A stretch of 64,000 nucleotides of DNA from Pseudomonas caricapapayae (GCF_001400735.1 NZ_LJPW01000005.1:1-64000), one strand, 5' to 3'; counted from the first letter of the stretch, positions 7,863-14,488 are shown. The notes: generated by a model not told the origin, from the sequence alone. A program made the numbers and translations.

Positions 7863-8108
7863 ATGAAGCGCACTGCAATTACAACACTTGCCTTTCTGAT
7901 CGCACTCCCATCAATCTACTGGTTGCTCGGCGAAGCGGCAGTGATGTTTGAAATGGCAAGCACGGGAGCCAAATCAAGAGCTGAGCTTGCAGATGACTTT
8001 GGCCTTGGCATCATAGGGCTTTTCATTGTCGCACCTGCAACCGTAATCGGCGCAGTGATCACAGCATCTTTTTTTTGGTGGAGGATGAGGCCCCGCAGGA
8101 GAGGCTAA
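7863..8108 (+). CDS. Small two-helix membrane protein (81 aa)
   Basis: Two hydrophobic segments: residues 5-25 (TTLAFLIALPSIYWLLGEAA) and about 47-72 (GLGIIGLFIVAPATVIGAVI onward), with a basic C-terminus RMRPRRRG that should stay in the cytoplasm. Two adjacent ATGs (7860, 7863) follow GGAAAAGAGG; I chose the second for spacing. No family recognised. Confidence 0.5.
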   Translation: MKRTAITTLAFLIALPSIYWLLGEAAVMFEMASTGAKSRAELADDFGLGIIGLFIVAPATVIGAVITASFFWWRMRPRRRG

Positions 8109-8172
8109 ATGCTTTACAAACAATCCAGCACTCGCTGGCTTGCAGGCATCTGTTCTATAGAGTGACGTTACC

Positions 8173-8206
8173 CCAGTCCACCACCAGCTCCACGAACAAC
8201 GGAAAA
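8173..8206 (+). repeat. Leader module type II, copy 1
   Basis: A 34-base segment (CCAGTCCACCACCAG ... AACAACGGAAAA) ending in the ribosome site of the next gene. It differs by one base from 12604-12637 and is shared in part by 11971-11996. Similarity continues upstream (GGCTTGC, CTGTTCT). Confidence 0.7.
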
Positions 8207-8211
8207 TTTCT

Positions 8212-8400
8212 ATGAAAAACGAAAAGGCTGAAGCACAAATTGCTCGCTATGAGCGAATAATTAAAGCCGCCACGGTCATGACTGATGCTGAAAAAAGCGC
8301 GCTGGTCGAATGGGAAAAAAAGCATGTGACTGGCGAGGGTGAATTTGGCACCAGCGATTGGCCCGGTTGGGAACCGATCATTTCCCGAATCTCACATTGA
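8212..8400 (+). CDS. Hypothetical protein (62 aa)
   Basis: A small, highly charged helical protein starting MKNEKAEAQIARYERIIK, directly after leader module type II and its AACGGAAAA ribosome site. It contains EWEKKHVTGEGEFGTSDW. No family recognised; the shared leader is the best evidence that it is expressed. Confidence 0.5.
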   Translation: MKNEKAEAQIARYERIIKAATVMTDAEKSALVEWEKKHVTGEGEFGTSDWPGWEPIISRISH

Positions 8401-8412
8401 TAGGAAAACGCG

Positions 8413-8916
8413 ATGACCGATACAACGTCGCCAGGCTCGCAGCCACCAGCGCTCACAGAATTCGAGCAGAGACGCCCATTTTCGCGTCCGCGAACAATCA
8501 TGGAAAGAGCGCCCGCTGTACCCCAAGCCCCTGCCCCCAAAGCCGGGGCAAAGGACGTAGAAGGGCAGTATATACCGCTCTCATTACGGAGGATGGAATC
8601 TGTGGCCAAGTACAAAGTTGTGCAATTCGCTCACGTCATCAAGGACAACGGTAACGGTTACGACAACCTGTACCTTTCTCTTACGCTCCAAAACTCAGCA
8701 GGTAACTCAGCCAACCGCGAGTATCGGATTGCTCGTGATGACGTCTGGACCGACCTGCAAGCGCTGACTCATACGATCATCGATGGACTCACTTTCGCCA
8801 AGCAAACTGGCTCATGGATTGAGCTTTCTGACTTCGAGGCGCGAACGTATCTGTCTCTAGTCTTGCCTAGCGCTGCTGGCAAGAAAAATATGCGGGTAAC
8901 TGCTGAGAAGCTCTAG
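8413..8916 (+). CDS. Hypothetical protein (167 aa); N-terminus overlaps a leader-like repeat
   Basis: The start at 8413 follows TAGGAAAACGCG, as in neighbouring genes. However, codons 20-50 run through a sequence homologous to the hairpin leader modules (8501-8562), giving a Pro/Ala-rich low-complexity stretch. An alternative GTG at 8602 (VAKYKVVQFAHVIKDNG) has GGAGG 10 bases upstream and would give a compact 104-residue protein. The C-terminal part (REYRIARDDVWTDLQALTHT ... SDFEARTYLSLVLPSAAG) is the likely folded domain. Family unknown. Confidence 0.5.
   Translation: MTDTTSPGSQPPALTEFEQRRPFSRPRTIMERAPAVPQAPAPKAGAKDVEGQYIPLSLRRMESVAKYKVVQFAHVIKDNGNGYDNLYLSLTLQNSAGNSANREYRIARDDVWTDLQALTHTIIDGLTFAKQTGSWIELSDFEARTYLSLVLPSAAGKKNMRVTAEKL
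8501..8562 (+). repeat. Leader module copy B
   Basis: TGGAAAGAGCGCCC, then CTGTACCCCAAGCCCC with the partner GGGGC at 8545-8549, then AGGACGTAGAA. It matches copies C and D, including the tail. It lies inside the longer reading of the 8413 gene. Confidence 0.55.
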
Positions 8917-8941
8917 GTGGGTTGATAAAAGAATAGTTGTT

Positions 8942-8961
8942 CATGCCCGCTAGCGGGCATG
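8942..8961. promoter_or_regulatory. Perfect 20-bp palindrome
   Basis: CATGCCCGCT followed directly by AGCGGGCATG. No T-tract follows, so it is not a standard terminator. It lies between the 8413 gene and the PapB-like regulator and may be an operator, a processing hairpin or a recombination site. Confidence 0.5.
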
Positions 8962-9125
8962 TCGAGAGCCGATTCAGCGGGTCGTCTGCCGACAGTCACA
9001 GACACAATGGAAAACTGTACGCCGCGCATTTGAAGTTGCCATATGATCGTGGTAAACGAAACTTGCGGGCCGTCTATGGTCTATAGTAAACTATGGAATT
9101 CGATTTTAGTAATGAGGATTGACCG

Positions 9126-9371
9126 ATGGCTGATGCACCAATTCTAAAGCCAGGTGAGGTCGATTCAGAGCACTTTGAACTTCTGTTAAGCGACACCAAA
9201 ACCAGCGGTGAAAAGGTCATAGCCGCTCTGCGTGACCACCTCGTTGGTGGCCTTTCCGCCAAGGAAGCTACCGATAAGCATGGCGTAACACCTAGCCAGT
9301 TCTATAACAGGTTGAAGGGGATACATGACAAGCATACCTTCGTATGCAAAGCGACAAAATTCTACATGTAA
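9126..9371 (+). CDS. PapB/KorA-like DNA-binding regulator (81 aa)
   Basis: The C-terminal half reads EKVIAALRDHLVGGLSAKEATDKHGVTPSQFYNRLKGIHD, the helix-turn-helix of the PapB/FocB and TrfB/KorA group (a helix, then SxxEAxxxxGVxxSQ-x-x-xR). Such proteins are small repressors or activators of plasmid or fimbrial genes. The upstream region carries two CTATGG motifs (9074, 9092), and an ATGGAAA/TTTCCAT inverted repeat lies just downstream in the next promoter, both candidate operators. The last 13 residues look unusual and may be a read-in tail. Confidence 0.7.
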   Translation: MADAPILKPGEVDSEHFELLLSDTKTSGEKVIAALRDHLVGGLSAKEATDKHGVTPSQFYNRLKGIHDKHTFVCKATKFYM

Positions 9372-9373
9372 GT

Positions 9374-9413
9374 ATGGAAATTAACTTGTATTTTCCATGC
9401 TTTAGTGTAGAAT
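9374..9413 (+). promoter_or_regulatory. Promoter with overlapping inverted repeat
   Basis: TTGTAT (9386-9391) and TAGAAT (9408-9413) with 16 bp between resemble a sigma-70 promoter for the gene at 9450. ATGGAAA (9374-9380) and TTTCCAT (9392-9398) form an inverted repeat across the -35 box, a plausible repressor site for the regulator just upstream. Confidence 0.5.
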
Positions 9414-9449
9414 AAACTTCATTTAAGCAAATCAATGAGGGCTCAGAAA

Positions 9450-9824
9450 ATGCATCTGAATGAGACGATTGACCACTGGATCTGGGATGGAGTGTCGATC
9501 GTCGACATCGAGAAATTCTCGGCCAGTGAGAACCTCTGCGTGCTGAATCTTGTAGAGCAATTCTTTGTTGAAGGATGGCCTGATTCCGTACCGGAAGCCT
9601 ATCGAGGTTGGATTTTCGGTCCCGTATACGGCAAAGCATCAGATGCTCCCGAAGGCTACAAGAAGATGCTGCATATCTTAGCTGTGGACCAGGACGGCAA
9701 AGCACTCACTCTTCAGGGTGCGTGCGACATCTATCACGGTGCTGATGGGTACAACGTCGTTGTGACCACAGCGCTCAATGCCATGGCAATGGCTGAAGAA
9801 TATTGTTCTGTTGTCAGCGCGTAG
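9450..9824 (+). CDS. Hypothetical protein (124 aa)
   Basis: A soluble acidic protein (MHLNETIDHWIWDGVSIVDI), with FGPVYGKASDAPEGYKKMLH in the middle. I chose the ATG at 9450 because GAGGG lies 9 bases upstream; an in-frame ATG at 9435 has no ribosome site. It has its own promoter-like sequence. No family recognised. Confidence 0.55.
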   Translation: MHLNETIDHWIWDGVSIVDIEKFSASENLCVLNLVEQFFVEGWPDSVPEAYRGWIFGPVYGKASDAPEGYKKMLHILAVDQDGKALTLQGACDIYHGADGYNVVVTTALNAMAMAEEYCSVVSA

Positions 9825-9878
9825 GAATTCGCCCTGGTACGCCCAAGCCCAGCCATGCGCTGGGCCGAGGCAGTAGAA
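9823..9878 (+). repeat. Leader module copy C, separated from its gene by a miniature transposon
   Basis: GTAGGAATTCGCCCTGGTAC, then a perfect 7-bp hairpin GCCCAGC/GCTGGGC (9847-9865) and AGGCAGTAGAA. The downstream gene (10189) is now split from this leader by the element at 9905-10174. Confidence 0.6.
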
Positions 9879-9904
9879 CCCACACCCTTCAAGATTCGCA
9901 AGGA

Positions 9905-10174
9905 GGGGACAACGCAGAAAACGGAGATTTTTGCACGCTAAGCAGTCATGACCAATCAGTTTTTAAGCAAGATCACAATAGATTTCAATGACTTACGATT
10001 ATCAGGCATGTCAGGTTGATGTGTACCTCAACCCGGCGTCAGGCTGCTCATCGGCACTGCGTCAGTCTAGGGCGGTTTTCTGTATTTCCTGACGGATCGC
10101 CGTCAACTTCTATGACCTCAACCTGACAGAATTTACGCTAGCGTACGATTTTTTCCGTTTTCTCTATTTGCCCC
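9905..10174. mobile_element. TIME-like Tn3-derived miniature element (270 bp), complete
   Basis: The left end, 38 bp (9905-9942), starts GGGGACAACGCAGAAAACGG and ends GCACGCTAAG. The right end, 37 bp (10138-10174), is its inverse and ends GCCCC. Both match Tn21-group ends. The element is flanked by a perfect 5-bp direct repeat AAGGA (9900-9904 and 10175-10179), the target-duplication size of Tn3-family elements. The interior is non-coding and carries a res-like region. No transposase, so it moves in trans. The size and plan match TIMEs described in Pseudomonas. Confidence 0.85.
10006..10129. other. res-like region inside the miniature element
   Basis: It begins with TGTCAGGTTGA facing TCAACCCGGC (10014-10038), followed by further CGTCAG and CTGACA half-sites; 10059-10129 is co-linear with 1143-1213. 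The arrangement of paired half-sites resembles a Tn3-family resolution site. Confidence 0.55.
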
Positions 10175-10188
10175 AAGGAGCCCCACAC

Positions 10189-10461
10189 ATGACCAACACA
10201 GCCCCGCGTAAGTACATCCGCGCCGAGCCCCCGGCGCTGCTTACCGAACCGCTGACCGTCACGCTGCAGGGAACCTACTTGGAGGCGTTGAACGAGTTGC
10301 GCCAGGCCAAGCACGCGATGTTCGCCCATGGGCCGGGTGAGCCTGGTTGGAATACGCTGAGCAAGGCCCATGATGAGGCGGAGGCGCGCTTGGGCCGCCT
10401 GCTTGAATCCATGGTCAGTCTTGAGCTGGGCGAGCCCAGCGACTGGGTTGTCGCCGAGTAA
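10189..10461 (+). CDS. Hypothetical protein (90 aa)
   Basis: MTNTAPRKYIRAEPPALLTE then a helical core (YLEALNELRQAKHAMFAHG ... LSKAHDEAEARLGRLLESM). Its ribosome site AAGGAG (10175-10180) is the right-hand target duplication of the miniature element, so the insertion kept the ribosome site but moved the promoter side 275 bp away. No family recognised; higher GC than the preceding genes. Confidence 0.6.
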   Translation: MTNTAPRKYIRAEPPALLTEPLTVTLQGTYLEALNELRQAKHAMFAHGPGEPGWNTLSKAHDEAEARLGRLLESMVSLELGEPSDWVVAE

Positions 10462-10488
10462 TCCACCAACTTCACGGAAAGCGCCCCC

Positions 10489-10722
10489 ATGAGCATCGAG
10501 CAGACCCAGCAAGAACCGACCACCGCGAACGCGCCGCATCGACTGATCTGTCAGCACGTGTGCCGCTGGACGAAGACCTACACCATGCCCTGTCACGTCA
10601 TAAAAGCCATGCCTGACGGCCGGCTCAAGGTATTGGTGTACGGTGATCGCTATTGGAAGGGCCGCGAGCATGTGCAGCGCGTGCGCTATGTCGAAGCTGG
10701 CCGCGTCATCGCGGCAGAATAA
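10489..10722 (+). CDS. Hypothetical protein (77 aa)
   Basis: A small protein with a central beta-rich part: TMPCHVIKAMPDGRLKVLVYGDRYWKGR, suggestive of a small barrel. ACGGAAAG precedes the start. Three high-GC genes (10189, 10489, 10736) with similar spacing look like one transcription unit. Family unknown. Confidence 0.6.
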   Translation: MSIEQTQQEPTTANAPHRLICQHVCRWTKTYTMPCHVIKAMPDGRLKVLVYGDRYWKGREHVQRVRYVEAGRVIAAE

Positions 10723-10735
10723 GGAAACCGAGACA

Positions 10736-10969
10736 ATGACCAGCAGCTTAAAGCCCCGGCGTCCACGGAAGCCGACCAAGTTGCAGCAGGGCATTCTGTA
10801 CGCAGCTGCTGACCTAGCCCGATTCATCGTCCCGGTTGAGGACGTAGCAGCACTGCTGCGCCGTCAGGGCTTGGCTGATGCAGATTGCTCTGACATAGAC
10901 GAAATGGATAAAGAGCAATTGCGCGTTCTGCGCGATGATTTTGGACTGCCCCTGCGTGGCCTCGACTGA
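10736..10969 (+). CDS. Hypothetical protein (77 aa)
   Basis: A basic N-terminus (MTSSLKPRRPRKPTKLQQG) is followed by a helical domain (AAADLARFIVPVEDVAALLRRQGL ... DEMDKEQLRVLRDDFGLPLRG). It starts after AAGGAAACCGAGACA; a longer in-frame reading overlaps the previous gene and is less likely. DNA binding is possible but not shown. Confidence 0.55.
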   Translation: MTSSLKPRRPRKPTKLQQGILYAAADLARFIVPVEDVAALLRRQGLADADCSDIDEMDKEQLRVLRDDFGLPLRGLD

Positions 10970-11053
10970 CTCAACGGGAAGCGCTGCCAAGTGCAACGGA
11001 ATGAGCAAGGTCACAATGTTTATCAAAGACTTACGTATCCACGGAAATACGTT

Positions 11054-11341
11054 ATGAAGAAGCTTGAGCCCGTACTAGTGGGTGACGCTCTACTAAAGCC
11101 GTCGGCCCACCTCCGGTCTATGGCGGCGGATGACACTCTTACCTTTAAATTTGACGATGAGGGCAACCCAGAAATTTGGTTGGGTAACCGTCTTTGGGAG
11201 GTTTCTGGTCTTGGACTTACAGGTGCCGGTGAGCTGATAGATCCTGGATCGCCAGGCCCCGTAGTTCGCGTTATGGCGTTGGAAGACCAAGCCTACATTG
11301 TCGCCTTATTGAGCAGCCCAGCAGCCATGCCCCATCACTAA
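11054..11341 (+). CDS. Hypothetical protein (95 aa)
   Basis: A soluble beta-rich protein (KFDDEGNPEIWLGNRLWEVSG). The start at 11054 follows CACGGAAATACGTT. The upstream 11004-11035 resembles part of the miniature element interior (26 of 32 bases identical to 9966-9997). Family unknown. Confidence 0.5.
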   Translation: MKKLEPVLVGDALLKPSAHLRSMAADDTLTFKFDDEGNPEIWLGNRLWEVSGLGLTGAGELIDPGSPGPVVRVMALEDQAYIVALLSSPAAMPHH

Positions 11342-11432
11342 CGGAAATCGCCATAGATCACATGCCCGCCACTGAGCAGGCCTTGGCAATACCAAGGCGC
11401 GGGTTTCGCGTCACTATCGAGGGAATGACTTT
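11342..11432 (+). repeat. Leader module copy E (structured)
   Basis: ACGGAAATCGCC, then nested stems: GCCTTGG/CCAAGGC (11380-11398) inside CCCGC/GCGGG, then TTTCGCGTCACTATCGAGGG before the start codon. The last part matches copy A (TTTTCGCGTC, GAGGGAATG). Confidence 0.55.
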
Positions 11433-11816
11433 ATGAACGCGTCCACGTGTCGCATCTGCGGACTTCTTTACGTTCCATCACTGGAGGAGGACCGTAAAAC
11501 GCATGCTGCTAGACATAAACAGTTGGCTCGTGGGGCTCAACCCCAAACGGTTCGCGATTTTTCAAAATCGTTCGGATGGGCTGTAGCTTTCAACGATGGT
11601 GGCCTTGAGCGCTTAAAGGCCGATTATGATCCTGAGCTTGGCAAGCTTGTTGTCGTTTATTCCTGGTGGAGTCGCGCCCTTGCGAATGGAGTTCCGGAGA
11701 AAGATTTTGACGCCTACATGAATGCTCACTTGACCTTTGCGGACTCTCTTGTGAGCGGTGTCGGTGAAGCCGAGGCAAGAGCAGGAATAAAACGTTGGGG
11801 ACATTACGCAGGATAG
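11433..11816 (+). CDS. Hypothetical protein with N-terminal zinc-finger-like motif (127 aa)
   Basis: The N-terminus has C-x2-C (CRIC) and, 17 residues later, H-x3-H (HAARH), a C2H2-like zinc-binding pattern. The rest is helical (FGWAVAFNDGG, KDFDAYMNAHLTFADSL). It may bind DNA or protein; no family recognised. The gene is preceded by leader copy E, with GAGGG 14 bases before the ATG. Confidence 0.55.
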   Translation: MNASTCRICGLLYVPSLEEDRKTHAARHKQLARGAQPQTVRDFSKSFGWAVAFNDGGLERLKADYDPELGKLVVVYSWWSRALANGVPEKDFDAYMNAHLTFADSLVSGVGEAEARAGIKRWGHYAG

Positions 11817-11845
11817 TTAGACGGTCCTTCAGCAGCACCACAGAC

Positions 11846-11909
11846 AATGGAAAACGCTCAGCTGCACCTTCAAGCCCTGGCCTAAAAAACCGGGGCCGAG
11901 GACGTAGAA
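11846..11909 (+). repeat. Leader module copy D
   Basis: ATGGAAAACGCTCAGCTGCACC, CAAG, then a 7-bp stem GCCCTGG/CCGGGGC with one T-G pair (11874-11896), and AGGACGTAGAA. The stem sequence differs from copies A and C but pairing is kept. Confidence 0.6.
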
Positions 11910-11970
11910 ACAGGCCACTTGCGGCCTTGGGATCTTGCAGGAGGAAACATGCCGTTCGTATTCATTCCAT

Positions 11971-11996
11971 CACCACCAGCTCCACGAACAACGGAA
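11971..11996 (+). repeat. Leader module type II, partial copy
   Basis: CACCACCAGCTCCACGAACA then ACGGAAC, identical to the core of 8173-8206. Here it lies 24 bases before the next start codon. Confidence 0.6.
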
Positions 11997-12019
11997 CAAG
12001 AAATCAAAAGGATGAAGCT

Positions 12020-12280
12020 ATGAGCAACGAAAAAGCCCACCTACTGATAGTCGAGGCAAAGCTACGCAAAGCGTGTAAATCTGCATTCTTCTGCGGCGTA
12101 CTAGTTTTTTTCGCGATGGTGGCCATCGTTGTGTTGGGTTTAGCCGCCGAACAACCAGTGGACCAAAAAGCCATTGCCCAAGGCTGGACACCGCTCATCA
12201 TGCTAATGGCCGCAATCTTCTGGATTTGTCATTTTTTCCACGGGTTGGTTAAGAATAAAATCCAGAGACTGGACCAATGA
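12020..12280 (+). CDS. Small two-helix membrane protein (86 aa)
   Basis: A charged N-terminus (MSNEKAHLLIVEAKLRKACK), then membrane segments at about residues 21-42 (SAFFCGVLVFFAMVAIVVLG) and 58-76 (PLIMLMAAIFWICHFFHGLV). Ribosome site AAAGGATGAAGCT. Longer in-frame readings run through the leaders and are unlikely. Function unknown. Confidence 0.55.
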   Translation: MSNEKAHLLIVEAKLRKACKSAFFCGVLVFFAMVAIVVLGLAAEQPVDQKAIAQGWTPLIMLMAAIFWICHFFHGLVKNKIQRLDQ

Positions 12281-12337
12281 ACCCCTACTTCGATAGTGAC
12301 CTGAGCCGATTTGCATACAAGGTCTAGGAATTGAACG

Positions 12338-12550
12338 ATGACAGATCACTACAACGGCGGCGGCGGTGAAACCGTCATGAGTCATGACTTACAGGTGCTG
12401 CAAACCGTGCCCTGGCAGGAAGGCTACTATGCCGGCATTGTTTTTGGATATGACTCGCGAGATGAGGAGCATCCCTATGAAGGGCAGGAAGCTGCCGATT
12501 GGGAAAAAGGGAGAGTTCAGGGGCTCGCTGACATCTACAAGATGGAGTAA
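12338..12550 (+). CDS. Hypothetical protein (70 aa)
   Basis: A short acidic protein; the conserved-looking part starts at the internal ATG (12377, MSHDLQVLQTVPWQEGYYAG) and includes FGYDSRDEEHPYEGQEAADW. The Gly-rich first 13 residues may be artefactual. No family recognised. Confidence 0.45.
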   Translation: MTDHYNGGGGETVMSHDLQVLQTVPWQEGYYAGIVFGYDSRDEEHPYEGQEAADWEKGRVQGLADIYKME

Positions 12551-12603
12551 CGGCTAGCGCGCTAAAGGCTTGCTGGCTGCTGTTCTCCAGGACGACTAGT
12601 CAC

Positions 12604-12637
12604 CCAGTCCACCACCAGATCCACGAACAACGGAAAA
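12604..12637 (+). repeat. Leader module type II, copy 2
   Basis: 34 bases, one mismatch to 8173-8206, ending AACAACGGAAAA five bases before the next start codon. Upstream GGCTTGCTGGCTGCTGTTCT also resembles the first copy. Confidence 0.7.
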
Positions 12638-12641
12638 AACC

Positions 12642-12881
12642 ATGAGCAAACGCAGATCGTTCGGTGAGGTTGTCCAGGTGCAGGACGAGGACGGGGAACC
12701 CCTTTGTTTGGTGAAGCTGATCCCAACAGCGGACGGCGCGCAACCTGACGACTGCATGTACGCATGCGGCGATCCTGACTGCCGTGAGTGGCGGATTGCG
12801 GAAGTCCTTGACGAGAATGCTAAGCCGACCGGTGAGCGAATCTACCACGTCACTGAATGCAACGTTAGTGACCCAACCTGA
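12642..12881 (+). CDS. Hypothetical protein (79 aa)
   Basis: A beta-rich small protein (VVQVQDEDGEPLCLVKLIP) with several Cys (DDCMYACGDPDCREW) that could bind a metal. It directly follows leader module type II. No family recognised. Confidence 0.5.
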   Translation: MSKRRSFGEVVQVQDEDGEPLCLVKLIPTADGAQPDDCMYACGDPDCREWRIAEVLDENAKPTGERIYHVTECNVSDPT

Positions 12882-12896
12882 TAACGGGAAATGGTA

Positions 12897-13160
12897 ATGG
12901 CTATCAAGAAAAACATCAGTGAATTGCTACCAGAGGTTCAGTATCCAAGGAAAGTTTCCACTGCCTGGTGTGCATCAGCATTTGAGGAGCTAGCAGCCGC
13001 AGTAGAGTTTATTGAGCTCGGTACTGCTCAGATGACGCCTTTACAGCGGCAGGTTTGGGAACGGTACAAGGAGCAAACTGCACTGTTTGCAGAGGATATG
13101 CTCCTGGCTGAATTCGACCGAAATGCAATCATCCGACGTCTTGGCCCCGATATCAGTTAG
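12897..13160 (+). CDS. Hypothetical protein (87 aa)
   Basis: A helical protein (MAIKKNISELLPEVQYPRKV ... ASAFEELAAAVEFIELGTAQ). The start at 12897 has ACGGGAAA 8 bases upstream; the ATG at 12891 is too close. Family unknown. The 224 bp after it show no supported gene. Confidence 0.5.
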   Translation: MAIKKNISELLPEVQYPRKVSTAWCASAFEELAAAVEFIELGTAQMTPLQRQVWERYKEQTALFAEDMLLAEFDRNAIIRRLGPDIS

Positions 13161-13384
13161 AGCTATGAAAAATGAATTTCAACTGTCTACTGCAGCAAGA
13201 GCTGGAGGTTCGCCGCGAGTAAGTACTGCAGGCGGCTGCCGCCGGCGATCTATTGGTGCACTTCGTGTACGCTAAAGCGTAGTGCGAGGATTACAATTGC
13301 TCAGGCCGCGAGTCTGCTTGAGATTTACGAAAGCACCGAACGGCATCGTGGAACAGTAACAAACGGCACGGGAGTGTGACATTC

Positions 13385-13681
13385 ATGAGTAGAAACCAGG
13401 CACATACCGAAGAATTCATAACCTGCACGGTCCCGCTGAATGTGACAGGCAATGGGTATGGTCATCCTTTGTTGGTTCGCATCGATCTCAACCTGCAGTC
13501 AGATGATTCTGTACTGCTAACCTCACGGGGAGGGAACACCGGCACACCAATCAAAAACGCAAAATGCGTCAGTGTTCCACGCACAGAATGGGACAATTTT
13601 CAATTTGGCCACACTGGTGACTTGGCCTTGGCAAGGTGGGCTTTTACCAAAACTGGTTGGGTCCTTCGTGATGATGAGTAA
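13385..13681 (+). CDS. Hypothetical protein (98 aa)
   Basis: A beta-rich protein (EEFITCTVPLNVTGNGYGHP ... LVRIDLNLQSDDSVLLTSRG). The ATG at 13385 has CGGGAG at 10-base spacing. No signal peptide. Family unknown. Confidence 0.5.
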   Translation: MSRNQAHTEEFITCTVPLNVTGNGYGHPLLVRIDLNLQSDDSVLLTSRGGNTGTPIKNAKCVSVPRTEWDNFQFGHTGDLALARWAFTKTGWVLRDDE

Positions 13682-13708
13682 ATGAGTAAACACCCGACTT
13701 CTTACCAC

Positions 13709-13960
13709 TCAGCGAGCCGTAGAGTGCACCGGGTGACTGCGATCGCCATCGCACACTAGGTACACGTATATTTGTTCAGCAGCAACCGGGTGCAGGAGCA
13801 GATAGCGGATTTTGCCGCCCTTGCCGTGGTTCCGCAGATGCTTTACACCCCAGCGCTCCTGCAGGTCACCTTCTGCAGCAGGCATGACTCTTAGGGCTGG
13901 ACAACAACTGACGAACTGTTTGAGGAAAACTCGTCTACCACCTGCTCGACCAAGTAGGTA
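13709..13960 (-). pseudogene. Tyrosine recombinase (integrase) fragment
   Basis: The minus strand reads CPALRVMPAAEGDLQERWGV then KHLRNHGKGGKIRYLLLHPV and AAEQIYVYL before stopping at 13709. HGKGGK-x-R-x-x-x-LHP-x-A is the beta2/beta3 region of phage/plasmid tyrosine recombinases, with the catalytic Lys. About 80 residues remain of a protein normally of 300 or more; the catalytic Arg, HxxR and Tyr parts are gone. It is the remnant of an earlier integrated element and fills the otherwise empty gap 13682-13972. Confidence 0.65.
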
Positions 13961-13972
13961 GAAAAATCATTT

Positions 13973-14305
13973 ATGGAAGCCGAAATGAATATGACCGAAG
14001 AAGAAATGCGGCAAGCACTGTTCGGCTCTAGCGGGACTCCCGGACATTCAGCGACCCCACAGGCTCAAGCGCATGCTGTGGTCATAAGGCCTGAGCATTC
14101 AGTGGATAGGCGTAAGACGGCTAAGAATTTTGTACCCAAACTGATAGTCACATTGCGTGTAGGCAATGAGTATGAAGGCAAGACAGAGCTGATCACCCAC
14201 GAGGCCGATACGCTCAGCCTCCTTCAGGCTGAAATGGATGCGTTGAAGATCGCTCGCAAGAAATACAGGTATATCGAGCTGGTATCAGTCAGTCCGGCCA
14301 AATAG
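13973..14305 (+). CDS. Hypothetical protein (110 aa)
   Basis: A disordered Pro/Ser/His-rich N-terminus followed by a folded part (NFVPKLIVTLRVGNEYEGKT, then LLQAEMDALKIARKKYRYIE). Three possible starts (13973, 13985, 13991); none has a strong ribosome site. Family unknown. Confidence 0.5.
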   Translation: MEAEMNMTEEEMRQALFGSSGTPGHSATPQAQAHAVVIRPEHSVDRRKTAKNFVPKLIVTLRVGNEYEGKTELITHEADTLSLLQAEMDALKIARKKYRYIELVSVSPAK

Positions 14306-14355
14306 ATCTGCAACAGGTCCCTCGTCCAGGCTGATTAATCGCGGAAAAGTCGACC

Positions 14356-14488
14356 GTGAGTCAGATGATCAAGGCGCTACGCGCAATCGCACTACAGAAT
14401 AATTCATCTCAAGGCGGAAGGTCTGATTGAGCAGACTGTGGCCGAGGCCAAGCGTCATGCAGAACTCGATCCGACGCCGTTTGATTAA
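14356..14488 (+). pseudogene. Frameshifted remnant of a small gene
   Basis: A reading from GTG (14356) gives VSQMIKALRAIALQNNSS and then goes out of frame; the next frame continues KAEGLIEQTVAEAKRHAELD then PTPFD and stops at 14488. Together they look like one small helical protein broken by an indel. The original function is not recognisable. Confidence 0.35.

Noticed and set aside
7754..7951. 65-codon + strand frame overlapping the small membrane protein at 7863
   Set aside because: Begins without a ribosome site and overlaps the better-supported two-helix protein in another frame.
1..10180. Search for a Tn3-family transposase or resolvase belonging to the inverted repeats
   Set aside because: None found in the window; the serine recombinase at 17038 has its own upstream sites and is not adjacent to these ends.
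4214..12637. Repeated leaders considered as a CRISPR array or integron attC sites
   Set aside because: Copies are dispersed and imperfect with genes between, not regularly spaced; attC core sites (GTTRRRY type) and an integrase are absent.
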